DNA from: Marinobacter changyiensis
Lineage (GTDB): Bacteria; Pseudomonadota; Gammaproteobacteria; Pseudomonadales; Oleiphilaceae
Reading direction: 5' to 3'
NCBI RefSeq assembly: GCF_009193265.1
Contig: NZ_VZZZ01000007.1
Span: 62,001 to 126,000, forward strand
Length of the DNA stretch: 64,000 nt
Part shown: positions 1 to 8,855 of the stretch, piece by piece
Numbering within the stretch: position 1 is the stretch's first letter
How the letters are laid out: each line of letters opens with the position of its first letter
Made by a program: the position numbers and the translations under genes
The notes under the pieces: generated by a model
Told to the model about the DNA's origin: nothing
Database searches by the model: none
What the model saw: the letters and a program-made list of their open reading frames with translations, nothing else

Positions 1-1364
1 ACACCCAACTCCTCGGCCAGATCCGTTTGCGCCCGAACCAGCCGTGCTTCAATCAGCACCTGACGAACCGGCACGTCCCAGGTCGTGACCAGACGACGGA
101 TCTGCTCAAGCTTGTCTGTCGACTCCCTCACGCTGATGGTGTTTGTCCGCGCGTCAGAAGAGACGAAGCCGCGATCAGAGATCAGCTCTTCATCAGCCTG
201 GATCAAGGCAACGATATCCGCCGCCTTGGCGTAGTTAACCTGAATGATATCCAACCGTACCGGCGCCAGCTCGGCAATCTGCTTGGTGGTTTCAAGCTCC
301 AGACGCTCTCGGGCTGCAATTTCGTCAGCGGGTGCGACCAGAAGCACATTGCCGATCTGCCGCTTATCGAGGCCTTTGGTTTTAAGAATAAGATCCAGGG
401 CCTGATCCCATGGCACGTTCTGGAGGCGAAGTGTAATGCTGCCACTGACGGTGTCGCTGGCAACAAGGTTGAGCCCGGTAAAATCAGCAATCAGCTGCAG
501 AACCGAACGCACTTCGATATCCTGAAAATTGAGGGACAGCTTGTCGCCGGTGTAAGGGAATTTGTCCTCACGGCGAAGCTCTGCCTCCTCCTCGGTGAGA
601 GGCTCGACACTGACGGTGAAGACCTTGTCTGCCTGGTAAGCAATGTAGTCATAGCTGCCTTCGGGACGGATCTCGATGACGGCGTTATTGCCCTCCATGT
701 AAGTGTCCACGCGAGTAACCGGAGTGGCAAAGTCCGTGACATCCAGCCGGCGACGCAAATCAGCCGGAACCTCCGCACCTTCAAGCACCAGGCGGATACG
801 CCCGCCGGATTCCGTGAGGTCAACCGGCGTTTTGCTGTCTCCGAGTGAGACAATAACGCGACCCTCGCCATTCTGGCCACGCCGGAAATCAACACCCGTC
901 ACACCGAATTCAGCACGACTCCGGGATGAGGTCGCCGGCTGACTCGAGCTGGATTCAGACTGTGCCATGACAGCACTGCCTCCCTCGCTGGCGCCGATGG
1001 TGATCACCAACGAATTACCGGATCGTGAGGTCTGGTAAGGCGCCAGTTCTACCAGGTTGAATATCAATCGGGTCCGGTCCTTGGTTTGAACCACCGTCAT
1101 GCTCTGGGCGTTACCTGAGCCCAGAGAGATGTTGCGGCTTTCAAGCCCGCTCCGGGTATCACTGAGATCGACTGCAATGCGAGCAGGTCTTTCAATGGTG
1201 TATCCGGTGGGCTCTGGCGGCTGACCGTCAAAGCTCAGCGTTACCTGGGTCCGGTCACCCGGTAGTGAAGAGAAGGATACATCCTGAAGGGTGACCGCAT
1301 TGGCCAGACAGGACATCATCCCAAGAGCAACCATGCTGACGTATACGGTAAATTTTTTGAACAT
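1..1364 (-). CDS. pilQ: PilQ, type IV pilus secretin (N-terminal part, cut by window edge)
   Basis: This is the outer-membrane secretin through which type IV pili exit the cell. About 454 residues are present. A signal peptide covers roughly residues 1-23, with cleavage near CLANA. Two beta-rich AMIN-like segments that would bind peptidoglycan follow, at about 30-120 and 150-250. The N0/STN domain starts near 270 (LSLNFQDIEVRSVLQLIADF), and a secretin_N segment lies near 355-430. The C-terminal secretin barrel lies beyond base 1. The ATG at 1364 opens a frame that stays open to the window edge. It is the last gene visible in the pilMNOPQ operon, 65 bp after pilP. The identification is secure from domain order plus operon position. 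Confidence 0.93.
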   Translation of the reverse strand, partial: MFKKFTVYVSMVALGMMSCLANAVTLQDVSFSSLPGDRTQVTLSFDGQPPEPTGYTIERPARIAVDLSDTRSGLESRNISLGSGNAQSMTVVQTKDRTRLIFNLVELAPYQTSRSGNSLVITIGASEGGSAVMAQSESSSSQPATSSRSRAEFGVTGVDFRRGQNGEGRVIVSLGDSKTPVDLTESGGRIRLVLEGAEVPADLRRRLDVTDFATPVTRVDTYMEGNNAVIEIRPEGSYDYIAYQADKVFTVSVEPLTEEEAELRREDKFPYTGDKLSLNFQDIEVRSVLQLIADFTGLNLVASDTVSGSITLRLQNVPWDQALDLILKTKGLDKRQIGNVLLVAPADEIAARERLELETTKQIAELAPVRLDIIQVNYAKAADIVALIQADEELISDRGFVSSDARTNTISVRESTDKLEQIRRLVTTWDVPVRQVLIEARLVRAQTDLAEELG

Positions 1365-1429
1365 CGCTAGCCTCGACCCCAAACTGTATCGTTCGTGTGT
1401 TTTTCTTTCAGTTGTCATCATGCCGCTCC

Positions 1430-1978
1430 CTATCCCTCAATCAGTGAAAGGGATCGGGGGCGCTCTACCCAGCCTCCCCGGCCATTGGGTACTATTTCTA
1501 TCAACTCGACACGCGAATCACTGACACCAATGATGCGCCCGTAATTCTGCCCCATATAATTTCCGGTTCGCACCCGATGCACGCCGCCTTCATTATCGGA
1601 AACGAGCGCGAAAGGACTCCCAATGCTGCCACCCAAGGTACCAACCATCTCCAACTCGGTGAGCGCATAGTTTTCCAGCACCTCCCTGGGTCGATCGAGG
1701 TCCGGTTCAACATTGCTCTGGGGTTGCTCATCCACCATGGTCAGCTGGACATCTACCGGGGGCTCGAAGGGTGCTCTCCGGTCGGCTGAGGCATAGGTAA
1801 AGGCTTCATAGGCGTTGAACTCCGGCAGGGGCTCAACAAACCCCCGGGGCTTGGATCGGGTTTCTTCCATAAACCTGTCGAGATCCGCAAAGCCGTTGCC
1901 CTGGGAACAACCTGCCAACAGTGACACCAGACAGAAGCTCAACCAGGCTCTTCCCGAATGCAGTTTTGTCATGGTCAT
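1430..1978 (-). CDS. pilP: PilP, type IV pilus inner-membrane lipoprotein
   Basis: This periplasmic lipoprotein links the PilN/PilO inner-membrane platform to the PilQ secretin. The N-terminus is a lipoprotein signal with lipobox LLAGC, so lipidation is expected at Cys24. A flexible, proline-rich linker follows, then a small beta-sandwich domain in the C-terminal half (about residues 95-175; note LVSDNEGGVHRVRTGNYMGQ). The length of 182 aa is normal for the family. Its ATG overlaps the pilO stop in an ATGA, which implies translational coupling. A second in-frame ATG two codons later is possible. Confidence 0.95.
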   Translation of the reverse strand: MTMTKLHSGRAWLSFCLVSLLAGCSQGNGFADLDRFMEETRSKPRGFVEPLPEFNAYEAFTYASADRRAPFEPPVDVQLTMVDEQPQSNVEPDLDRPREVLENYALTELEMVGTLGGSIGSPFALVSDNEGGVHRVRTGNYMGQNYGRIIGVSDSRVELIEIVPNGRGGWVERPRSLSLIEG

Positions 1979-2586
1979 TCTCCCGCCCGGTAGCGGTAGG
2001 TGCGGGCCAGAACTTGCATATCCAGCCCGTCACTTTCACCACTTTTTGGTTTGATCGTAAAATCGTGCAGAGTCACGATACGCGGAAGACTGGCCACACT
2101 GCTGACGAACGATGCCAACTCGTGATAGGTGCCAGAAACCTGGATATTGATAGGAAGCTCGACATAAAAGTCACGGCGTTGCTCTGACTGAAGTTTTATC
2201 TCCCGGAGTTCCAGCCCGCTCCCGACCGCTGTGTTGGTGATGTCTTCAAGCAAGCCTGGAACTTCAGTATCGCTCGGCAACTGTTTCACCAGGGCCCCGA
2301 AAGTTTCCTCCATTTCAACCATCTGGGTTTTGAATACTTCCAGGTTGGCAACCTTGTAGGCCTTCTGCTCGTATTGTTCCCTCAGCTCCATTTCGGTCTT
2401 TTCAACTCCGGCCAGCCGCACATACTGGTCTTTAATAAAGAACCAATAGCCGCCTCCAAGAATCAGGCCAAAGACTATCAGTACCACAATGGCTTTTATC
2501 GGTGCTGGCCATATGCCTGCGTTATTAACGTCGAGATCATTGATATCGAACTCATTCAGGCTTTTCATCGAATCCGCGAGGCTCAT
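1975..2586 (-). CDS. pilO: PilO, type IV pilus alignment complex protein
   Basis: This bitopic inner-membrane protein forms the periplasmic alignment subcomplex with PilN and PilP. There is a short cytoplasmic N-terminus and one transmembrane helix at about residues 28-50 (IKAIVVLIVFGLILGGGYWF). A coiled-coil segment spans about 55-105. A ferredoxin-like periplasmic domain follows, including a segment near 150 (FYVELPINIQVSGTYHELAS) typical of PilO. It is 203 aa long, as expected. The start overlaps the pilN stop in an ATGA, and the stop overlaps the pilP start. Confidence 0.95.
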   Translation of the reverse strand: MSLADSMKSLNEFDINDLDVNNAGIWPAPIKAIVVLIVFGLILGGGYWFFIKDQYVRLAGVEKTEMELREQYEQKAYKVANLEVFKTQMVEMEETFGALVKQLPSDTEVPGLLEDITNTAVGSGLELREIKLQSEQRRDFYVELPINIQVSGTYHELASFVSSVASLPRIVTLHDFTIKPKSGESDGLDMQVLARTYRYRAGE

Positions 2587-3149
2587 TGCTTGGTCTCCTC
2601 TTCGACACCCGGAGTTCGCTGAGTAACCGACAGGTTGAACTGGCTATATCCAGCCCGCCGATTATCCGCTGCAGAAACATTGGAGAGGTTCGGGTCATTG
2701 AACCAGTCTGAATTGTCAAAGCGTCTCATGAGTGTTGAAATCCGGCTGTTAGACTCGGCCATACCAGTGATGTCGATGCGCTCATTAACCTTTTTGAGGT
2801 CGCTGTAGAACAGCCCGTCTGGCAACGTCTGCACCAACTCATCAAATACCCGGACGATGACAGGACGCTTGCCCTGCAGATCCTGGATAACGCGCATCCG
2901 CGCCAGCAATTCGTCCCGCTGACGTCGCAGATTTTCAATTTCCTTGATCTGGCTATCCAGCTCTTTCATCGCTGTCTGGACATAAGCATTACGGGATTGC
3001 TGATACTCTATCTGGCCGTCCAGATCAGACTTCCAAAGGAAAGCGAGGCCCGCTGCCACCACTGCGGCACCAACAAGCATGACGATGAACTGTTGCTGTT
3101 TTTCCGCCCTGAGCTCTTCACGCCAGGGCCTGAGGTTAATATTAGCCAT
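2583..3149 (-). CDS. pilN: PilN, type IV pilus assembly protein
   Basis: PilN is an inner-membrane partner of PilO. Its short cytoplasmic tail docks on PilM. The conserved tail INLRPWREE at residues 4-12 is the PilM-binding motif and is diagnostic. A transmembrane helix follows at about 22-40, then a coiled coil (about 45-90) and a periplasmic ferredoxin-like domain. The length of 188 aa is typical. The start codon overlaps the pilM stop in a TGATG arrangement, and the stop overlaps pilO, so the whole operon appears translationally coupled. Confidence 0.95.
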   Translation of the reverse strand: MANINLRPWREELRAEKQQQFIVMLVGAAVVAAGLAFLWKSDLDGQIEYQQSRNAYVQTAMKELDSQIKEIENLRRQRDELLARMRVIQDLQGKRPVIVRVFDELVQTLPDGLFYSDLKKVNERIDITGMAESNSRISTLMRRFDNSDWFNDPNLSNVSAADNRRAGYSQFNLSVTQRTPGVEEETKQ

Positions 3150-4213
3150 CAGTCAAAGCTCCTCATCGCCAAACCACAGGCAATCATCAGCGACGGTGCG
3201 TCGTTGCCCAATGCAGATGCATTAACGCGAGAGCCAACAGCCATATCCGCAAACGGGTTTGCGACCAGCGTATGGGTTCCGGTCTTGTCTGCCACCATCT
3301 CGGTAAGGCCCTGAATAGAGGCGGTACCGCCTGCGAGGATCACGTAATCCACAGAGTTGTACTGGCTGGCGCCGAAGAAAAACTGCAGAGCCCGGGCAAC
3401 CTGTTGCACGACCGCTTCACGGAACGGCCCCAGCACCTCGGATTCATAGTCATCCGGCAGCCCGCCTTGTTTTTTGGCCAGGCCTGCCTCTTCAACCGAG
3501 AGGCCATAGCGACGCTGGATCTCTTCCGTCAACTGTTTGCCGCCGAAGATCTGCTCACGGGTGTACACCGTTTTGCCTTCGGCAAGCACACTCAGCGTTG
3601 TCATGGTCGCCCCGACATCCACAATGGCAACCACGAGTTCTTCGCCCTGGGATTCAAGCTGCGGTTCGATCAGCGAATAGGCCCGCTCAAGCGCATAGGC
3701 CTCCACATCCACAATTTTTGCGGTGAGCGATGCAATACTGAGCGCATCTTCACGGATATCGACGTTCTCTTTGCGGCAGGCAGCCAGCAACACGTCGACC
3801 TGATCAGGATTGGATTCGGAGGGACCCTGGACCTCAAAGTCGATAGCAACTTCGTCAAGGGGATAGGGAATGTATTGATCAGCTTCCAGAGTGATCTGAT
3901 CCTCCATCTCGAATTCGTTGAGACCCGAATTCATTTGTATCAGCTTGGTAATAACAGCGGAGCCAGACACTGCCACAGCAGCATGCTTGACGCCCGTTCG
4001 GGCTTTACCGGCAACACGCTTCAACGCTTCACCGACAGCCTCAACGTCCGTTATGTTTTTCTCAACTACAGCGTTCGCTGGCAGTGGTTCCACCGCGTAG
4101 CTTTCTACCCTGTAGCGATCGCCCTGTTTCGAGAGCTCTAACAGTTTTATCGAGCTGGAGCTGACATCCACACCCAGAACTGCATTCGATTTTTTACCGA
4201 ACAATCCGAACAC
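3149..4213 (-). CDS. pilM: PilM, actin-like ATPase of the type IV pilus
   Basis: PilM is a cytoplasmic actin/FtsA-fold protein that binds the PilN tail and anchors the pilus platform. The N-terminal MFGLFGKK followed by GVDVSSSSIKLLEL (phosphate-1 loop) is characteristic. Further nucleotide-site motifs are VAIVDVGATMTTLSVL near residue 200 and VILAGGTASIQGL near 295. It has 354 aa, the usual length. The start is GTG at 4213. It is the first gene of pilMNOPQ and is divergent from mrcA across a 149-bp AT-rich gap that must hold both promoters. This divergent arrangement with a class A penicillin-binding protein gene is common in pseudomonad-like gammaproteobacteria. Confidence 0.96.
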   Translation of the reverse strand: MFGLFGKKSNAVLGVDVSSSSIKLLELSKQGDRYRVESYAVEPLPANAVVEKNITDVEAVGEALKRVAGKARTGVKHAAVAVSGSAVITKLIQMNSGLNEFEMEDQITLEADQYIPYPLDEVAIDFEVQGPSESNPDQVDVLLAACRKENVDIREDALSIASLTAKIVDVEAYALERAYSLIEPQLESQGEELVVAIVDVGATMTTLSVLAEGKTVYTREQIFGGKQLTEEIQRRYGLSVEEAGLAKKQGGLPDDYESEVLGPFREAVVQQVARALQFFFGASQYNSVDYVILAGGTASIQGLTEMVADKTGTHTLVANPFADMAVGSRVNASALGNDAPSLMIACGLAMRSFD

Positions 4214-4362
4214 GCGCTCACCCCATACCTGGTTACATGCACCCGGTTATGTATTTTTTTTTAAGAGAATTTTTTCTGCTTTAAGTCTACAATGCCAGCT
4301 CGTTATTTTGAGAGTCATTGTATTGACGAAACTTATTCGTCTTTCCTAAAGCAATTTCTCAA

Positions 4363-6867
4363 ATGATAGACCTATATCCAACAGTTGTCAGAAAAATGTC
4401 CCGACTCTTCCGCACATCTCGCATCTTTGCCTGGTTCTTCCTGACTGGTTTAAGTCTCGCCATAATCGTGGCCTCCAGTTTTTATCTCTATCTGAGGCCG
4501 GGTCTTCCCTCTGTCGATCAACTGACAGACATCCAGTTGCAGACTCCGTTAAGGGTCTACACCGCAGACAACAGATTAATAGCAGAATTCGGTGAAAAGA
4601 GAAGGGCGCCCGTCACAATAGAACAGATCCCTACAATTCAGTTACATGCCTTTCTGGCCGCGGAAGACAGCCGTTTCTATGAGCACTTCGGGGTCGATTT
4701 CAGAGGCCTGATGCGGGCTGCCGTCGAATTGGTGACCACCGGAGAAATACAATCCGGCGGCAGTACCATCACAATGCAGGTTGCAAAAAATTACTTTTTG
4801 TCACGTGACCGGACCTTCATTCGCAAGTTCAACGAGATACTTCTGGCTCTTCAGATCGAACGCGAACTCCCGAAAAATCAGATTCTGGAACTCTATCTGA
4901 ACAAGATTTATCTCGGTAACCGGGCTTACGGTATCGAGTCCGCGGCGCGGGTTTACTACGATAAAAGCGTCAGTGAATTGTCGTTGGCCCAGATGGCGAT
5001 GCTGGCGACCTTACCCAAGGCGCCTTCCGCTTATAATCCGATCGCGAATCCGGAACGTGCGACAGTCCGCCGGAACTGGGTTCTTGGCCGCATGAGAGAC
5101 CTTGGACACATTACACCGGACGCTTACGAACTGGCGACTAAAGCACCTGTAACGGCGAGCTATAACGCCCCCTCCACCGAGGTAGACGCAGACTACGTAG
5201 CGGAAATGGCACGCTCCGAGCTGGTCGCCCGTTATGGCGAAGCGGCCTACACCGATGGCTATAAAGTGACGCTGACCGTGAACAGCGTTAAGCAGCAGGC
5301 CGCCACTGACGCATTGCGCAAGGGGCTGGAAGCATACGACCAGCGTCACGGTTTCCGGGGCCCTGTCGGCAAGCTCGATGCCGAAGCCCTGGAATCCGAT
5401 AATCTGACCCAAGCCATGGCAAGCTACCCGCGCGTCGAATCATTGTATCCTGCCGTGGTTACCGAAATCCGGGACAACGAAGTCCGCTTGTTCTCCCGCC
5501 ACCTCGGCGAACTTTCGATGGCATTCGAAACCATGACATGGGCCAAACGTCATCGAACGGAAAACCTTCTTGGCCCCGAACCGAAAATCCCGTCCGACGT
5601 TGTCTCCAAGGGGGACGTGGTCTTTGTCAAACGTCAACAAACGGCAGAAAACGTCGACGTAACAGCGCCGAACGCCGATGATGGTGCGCTTCCGGTGGTG
5701 CCGGTACAAAAGGTTGCACTGGCCCAGGTTCCCGAGATACAGGGCGCCCTGATTTCTCTGGAGGCCAAGACCGGCGGCATTCAGGCCCTGACGGGCGGCT
5801 ACAGCTTTAACCAGAACAAATACAATCGTGCGACCCAGGCCCGACGCCAGCCTGGCTCAACGTTCAAACCGTTCCTGTACCTCGCAGCTCTTGAGCGCGG
5901 CATAACCCCAGCGACCCTGTTCAACGACGCTCCGATCGTATTCGACGATATCGACCTGGAAACAACCTGGCGACCCCAGAACTCTTCCGGTCAGTTCTAT
6001 GGCCCGACCCGGCTCCGGGAAGCGCTGTATCGTTCGCGCAACCTGGTCTCGATACGCCTGCTCCAGACTGTGGGAATAAACAACACCATTGATTATCTCG
6101 AGCAGCTTCAGATCAGCACCGACGGCATGCCTCGAGACCTGTCTCTTGCTCTGGGCAGCGGCAACCTGACACCGATGGAGGTTGCCCGTGGCTTTGCGGT
6201 AATCGCTAATGGTGGCTACGATGTGGAGCCTTATCTGATCCAGACCATACAGAACAGCAACGATGACATCCTGTACGAGGCTCCGGCGGTCGTTCTGTGT
6301 GACAGCGAGTGCGACACGCTTGCCGCAAGTTCACCAACTCCGGACGCCGGCTTCCCTGCCGTGCGGGTTGCCAAGCGCCTCGCGGATGAACGCGCTGTCT
6401 ATATACTTCACTCAATGCTCAGGGATGTAATAACACGGGGCACGGGCCGCGGGGCGCTGGCGCTGGGACGAGATGACATTGGCGGAAAAACCGGGACGAC
6501 CAACGAACAGAGAGACACCTGGTTCGCCGGCTTTAACTACAATCTTGCAACCATCGCCTGGGTTGGCTTTGACCAACCGACGCCACTGGGACGCTCTGAG
6601 TTTGGCGCCACCGCTGCACTGCCCGTGTGGCTCGATTACATGCAGGTTGCCATGGATGACGAGCCACGCTCTTTCATGCCCCAGCCAAATGGTATCGTGA
6701 GCATAAGGATTGACCCCAAAAGCGGCAAGCGCGCTCGACCCGGGCAAACTGATGCCGTCTTCGAGCTGTTCCGTGAAGAAGATACACCTGCGGTTCTCGA
6801 GGCGAATAATAATGGCAATAGCGTCTCACCGGGGGATGACAGCAATCTTCCACAGGAGATTTTCTGA
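4363..6867 (+). CDS. mrcA: Penicillin-binding protein 1A, bifunctional class A PBP
   Basis: This enzyme polymerises and cross-links peptidoglycan in the periplasm. It has a cytoplasmic N-terminus and a signal-anchor helix at about residues 24-45. The GT51 transglycosylase domain contains the catalytic glutamate E101 in EDSRFYEHFG and the GGSTITMQ motif. An OB-like insert lies at about 330-430. The transpeptidase domain has Ser499 in STFK, SRN at 558-560 and KTGT at 709-712. All catalytic motifs are intact, and 834 aa is a normal length. The ATG at 4363 has a weak ribosome-binding site; an alternative ATG at 4396 would still precede the membrane helix. A bidirectional terminator follows directly. 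Confidence 0.96.
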   Translation: MIDLYPTVVRKMSRLFRTSRIFAWFFLTGLSLAIIVASSFYLYLRPGLPSVDQLTDIQLQTPLRVYTADNRLIAEFGEKRRAPVTIEQIPTIQLHAFLAAEDSRFYEHFGVDFRGLMRAAVELVTTGEIQSGGSTITMQVAKNYFLSRDRTFIRKFNEILLALQIERELPKNQILELYLNKIYLGNRAYGIESAARVYYDKSVSELSLAQMAMLATLPKAPSAYNPIANPERATVRRNWVLGRMRDLGHITPDAYELATKAPVTASYNAPSTEVDADYVAEMARSELVARYGEAAYTDGYKVTLTVNSVKQQAATDALRKGLEAYDQRHGFRGPVGKLDAEALESDNLTQAMASYPRVESLYPAVVTEIRDNEVRLFSRHLGELSMAFETMTWAKRHRTENLLGPEPKIPSDVVSKGDVVFVKRQQTAENVDVTAPNADDGALPVVPVQKVALAQVPEIQGALISLEAKTGGIQALTGGYSFNQNKYNRATQARRQPGSTFKPFLYLAALERGITPATLFNDAPIVFDDIDLETTWRPQNSSGQFYGPTRLREALYRSRNLVSIRLLQTVGINNTIDYLEQLQISTDGMPRDLSLALGSGNLTPMEVARGFAVIANGGYDVEPYLIQTIQNSNDDILYEAPAVVLCDSECDTLAASSPTPDAGFPAVRVAKRLADERAVYILHSMLRDVITRGTGRGALALGRDDIGGKTGTTNEQRDTWFAGFNYNLATIAWVGFDQPTPLGRSEFGATAALPVWLDYMQVAMDDEPRSFMPQPNGIVSIRIDPKSGKRARPGQTDAVFELFREEDTPAVLEANNNGNSVSPGDDSNLPQEIF

Positions 6868-6870
6868 ACA

Positions 6871-6900
6871 AAAAAAACCGGCCAAAAGGCCGGTTTTTTT
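6871..6900. terminator. Bidirectional rho-independent terminator between mrcA and maeB
   Basis: A 6-bp GC stem (CCGGCC/GGCCGG) with an AAAA loop is flanked by a run of seven A on the left and seven T on the right. It can therefore terminate mrcA on the plus strand and maeB on the minus strand. It begins 3 bp after the mrcA stop and ends 14 bp from the maeB stop. Confidence 0.92.
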
Positions 6901-6914
6901 GTATCACTTATCGC

Positions 6915-8180
6915 CTACCTGATGTCGTCGATCGACTTCAACGGGTAATGGGCGGGGTACGGATTACGTGCAACGCCCGAATCTACTGCCGCTTTGGCAA
7001 CCGCAGCAGGCACGACCTCAAGAAGACGCACATCCATCGGTTTCGGGATAATGTACTCACGGCCAAACTCAAAGCTTGCTGCGCCGTAGGCTTCGCAGAT
7101 TTCCGCTGGCACAGGCATTTTTGCCAACTCGCGAATGGCGTTAACCGCAGCAACCTTCATCTCTTCGTTGATGGCTGTGGCCCGGACATCCAGAGCTCCA
7201 CGGAAGATGAACGGAAAGCCCAGCACGTTGTTGACCTGGTTCGGATAGTCTGACCGGCCAGTCGCCATAATCAGATCGTCACGGGCCGCCAATGCTATCT
7301 CAGGGCTGATTTCGGGATCCGGATTGGAGCATGCAAACACAATCGGGTTTGCCGCCATTTTCATCAGGCTCTCGACCGGAAACAGGTCCGGGCCGGAGAG
7401 ACCGAGGAAGACGTCAGCGCCATCAATAGCATCATCCAGCGTGCGCTTGTCTGTCTCATTGGCAAACATCGCCTTGTACTGGTTGAGATCATCCCGTCCG
7501 GAATGAATCACCCCTTTCCGGTCCAGCATGTAGATGTTTTCAGACCTGATGCCACAGCTGACCAGCAGCTTCATGCAGGCAATAGCGGCCGCACCGGCAC
7601 CCAGGCAAACCACTTTTGCCGACTCTGGCGTCTTGCCCACCAATTCGAGTGCGTTCAGCATGCCGGCAGCCGTTACGATGGCGGTACCGTGCTGATCGTC
7701 GTGGAAAACAGGAACGTTGCACTTCTCTATGAGCGCACGCTCAATCTCGAAACACTCAGGAGCCTTGATATCTTCGAGGTTGATGCCGCCGAACGTGTCA
7801 GCGATCCGCTCAACGGTCTCGATGAAGGCTTGCGGGCTTTCGGAGTTCACCTCGATGTCAAATACATCAATGCCGGCAAAGCGCTTGAAGAGTACGCCCT
7901 TGCCTTCCATCACCGGCTTGCTCGCCAGCGGCCCAAGGTTACCCAAACCGAGAATCGCGGTACCGTCAGAGATAACGGCAACGAGGTTACCCTTACCTGT
8001 GTACTTGTATGCGTTTTCGGGGTCCTTTGCGATCTCCCGGACCGGCTCGGCGACCCCGGGGCTGTATGCCAGAGATAGATCGCGGGCGGTTTTGGTGGGC
8101 TTGGTGATTTCAACACTCAGCTTACCAGGCCGCGGCTTGGCGTGATATTCAAGGGCTGCTTCTTTCAGATCTTGAGACAT
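6915..8180 (-). CDS. maeB: NADP-dependent malic enzyme (short MaeB type)
   Basis: This enzyme converts malate to pyruvate and CO2 with reduction of NAD(P), and supplies NADPH and pyruvate from the TCA cycle. The N-terminal malic domain carries LAYSPGVAEP and KGNLVAVISDGTAILGLGN. The metal/substrate segment includes DDQHGTAIV near residue 160. The nucleotide-binding domain has VCLGAGAAAIACMKLL near 190. The C-terminal part has ATGRSDYPNQVNN. At about 421 aa it lacks the phosphotransacetylase-like C-terminal domain found in enterobacterial MaeB. I prefer the ATG at 8180 (MSQDLKEAALEYHAKPRPGK) because homologues start there and a GGA-type site lies upstream; a GTG at 8201 is the alternative. Confidence 0.93.
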   Translation of the reverse strand: MSQDLKEAALEYHAKPRPGKLSVEITKPTKTARDLSLAYSPGVAEPVREIAKDPENAYKYTGKGNLVAVISDGTAILGLGNLGPLASKPVMEGKGVLFKRFAGIDVFDIEVNSESPQAFIETVERIADTFGGINLEDIKAPECFEIERALIEKCNVPVFHDDQHGTAIVTAAGMLNALELVGKTPESAKVVCLGAGAAAIACMKLLVSCGIRSENIYMLDRKGVIHSGRDDLNQYKAMFANETDKRTLDDAIDGADVFLGLSGPDLFPVESLMKMAANPIVFACSNPDPEISPEIALAARDDLIMATGRSDYPNQVNNVLGFPFIFRGALDVRATAINEEMKVAAVNAIRELAKMPVPAEICEAYGAASFEFGREYIIPKPMDVRLLEVVPAAVAKAAVDSGVARNPYPAHYPLKSIDDIR

Positions 8181-8360
8181 TGCCACTGTTCCGTTAGTCA
8201 CGTTAAAAGGGACGGAGATTCACTATTATCTCTCTGGGCCCACCAACACTTCGGTCGGCGAGCGCGCGTCATTATGGCGCGAAGGCCAAAAGCAAACAAG
8301 GGTCGCTGTGCATTCTGTGACCAGTGCCGACGCGAATACCCGGTATTTTTTGCAGCCACA

Positions 8361-8388
8361 AAAAAAGCGCCTCGCAAGGCGCTTTTTT
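8361..8388 (-). terminator. Rho-independent terminator of rpmE
   Basis: The sequence on the plus strand is an A-run, then GCGCC, a short loop, GGCGC and a T-run. It lies 16 bp beyond the rpmE stop. On the minus strand the stem is followed by six T, so it terminates rpmE. It is symmetrical enough to block plus-strand transcription too. Confidence 0.88.
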
Positions 8389-8403
8389 GCGTACAACGCT
8401 GGA

Positions 8404-8625
8404 TCAGTCTTTCTTGGCTGCGATCCGGCCACCGAAACGCTTCTGGAAACGGTCAATACGGCCACCGGTATCCATCACTTTCTGCTTGCCAGTGTAGAAT
8501 GGGTGACATTGTGAACACACATCCAGCTGCAGATCATGGCCGATGGTAGAGCGCGTGTGGATAACGTTTCCGCAGCTGCAGGTTGCAGTGATTTCCGCGT
8601 ACTTGGGGTGGATACCTTCTCTCAT
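8404..8625 (-). CDS. rpmE: Ribosomal protein L31, zinc-binding form
   Basis: This is large-subunit ribosomal protein bL31, which bridges the two subunits. At 73 aa it is full length. Cysteines at CSCGN (about 16-18) and CSQCHPFYTG (about 37-40) form the zinc site of the C+ type, as opposed to the zinc-free RpmE2 paralogue. The ATG at 8625 has an AGAGG ribosome-binding site six bases upstream. It is monocistronic, with its own terminator. The 230-bp gap before priA holds short imperfect hairpins that could be leader structures, but I cannot assign them. Confidence 0.96.
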   Translation of the reverse strand: MREGIHPKYAEITATCSCGNVIHTRSTIGHDLQLDVCSQCHPFYTGKQKVMDTGGRIDRFQKRFGGRIAAKKD

Positions 8626-8855
8626 AGCGAACCTCTGTAGGTCATGCCGCTACCCGATCATGGACCTGGCCTGGAAGGCCGGGGTGTCAGGCACCGCATC
8701 GTTTGAAACAATCGGGAAGACAGGGCACAATCATGCCCCATCGCAATTAGACCGCGAATGTTACTCATAACGCGCGGCTTCCGCAAGCTTTCAGGCTGGC
8801 GCGACATCCGCATTTACCGAATTGGTTGGCAGCCCCCGAAAAGGCCGGAGTACCC

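Noticed and set aside
27..848. Long plus-strand open frame opposite pilQ
   Set aside because: The minus strand encodes a coherent PilQ N-terminus with signal peptide and AMIN/N0 domains; the plus frame has no recognisable motif and starts at the window edge.
3272..4141. Plus-strand open frame opposite pilM
   Set aside because: pilM is a secure gene with conserved motifs; the antisense frame is a shadow.
4214..4362. A sigma-54 promoter (TGGCA-like) for pilM
   Set aside because: The GGCATTGTAG sequence lacks the required TTGC/GC element at the right spacing, so it was not annotated.
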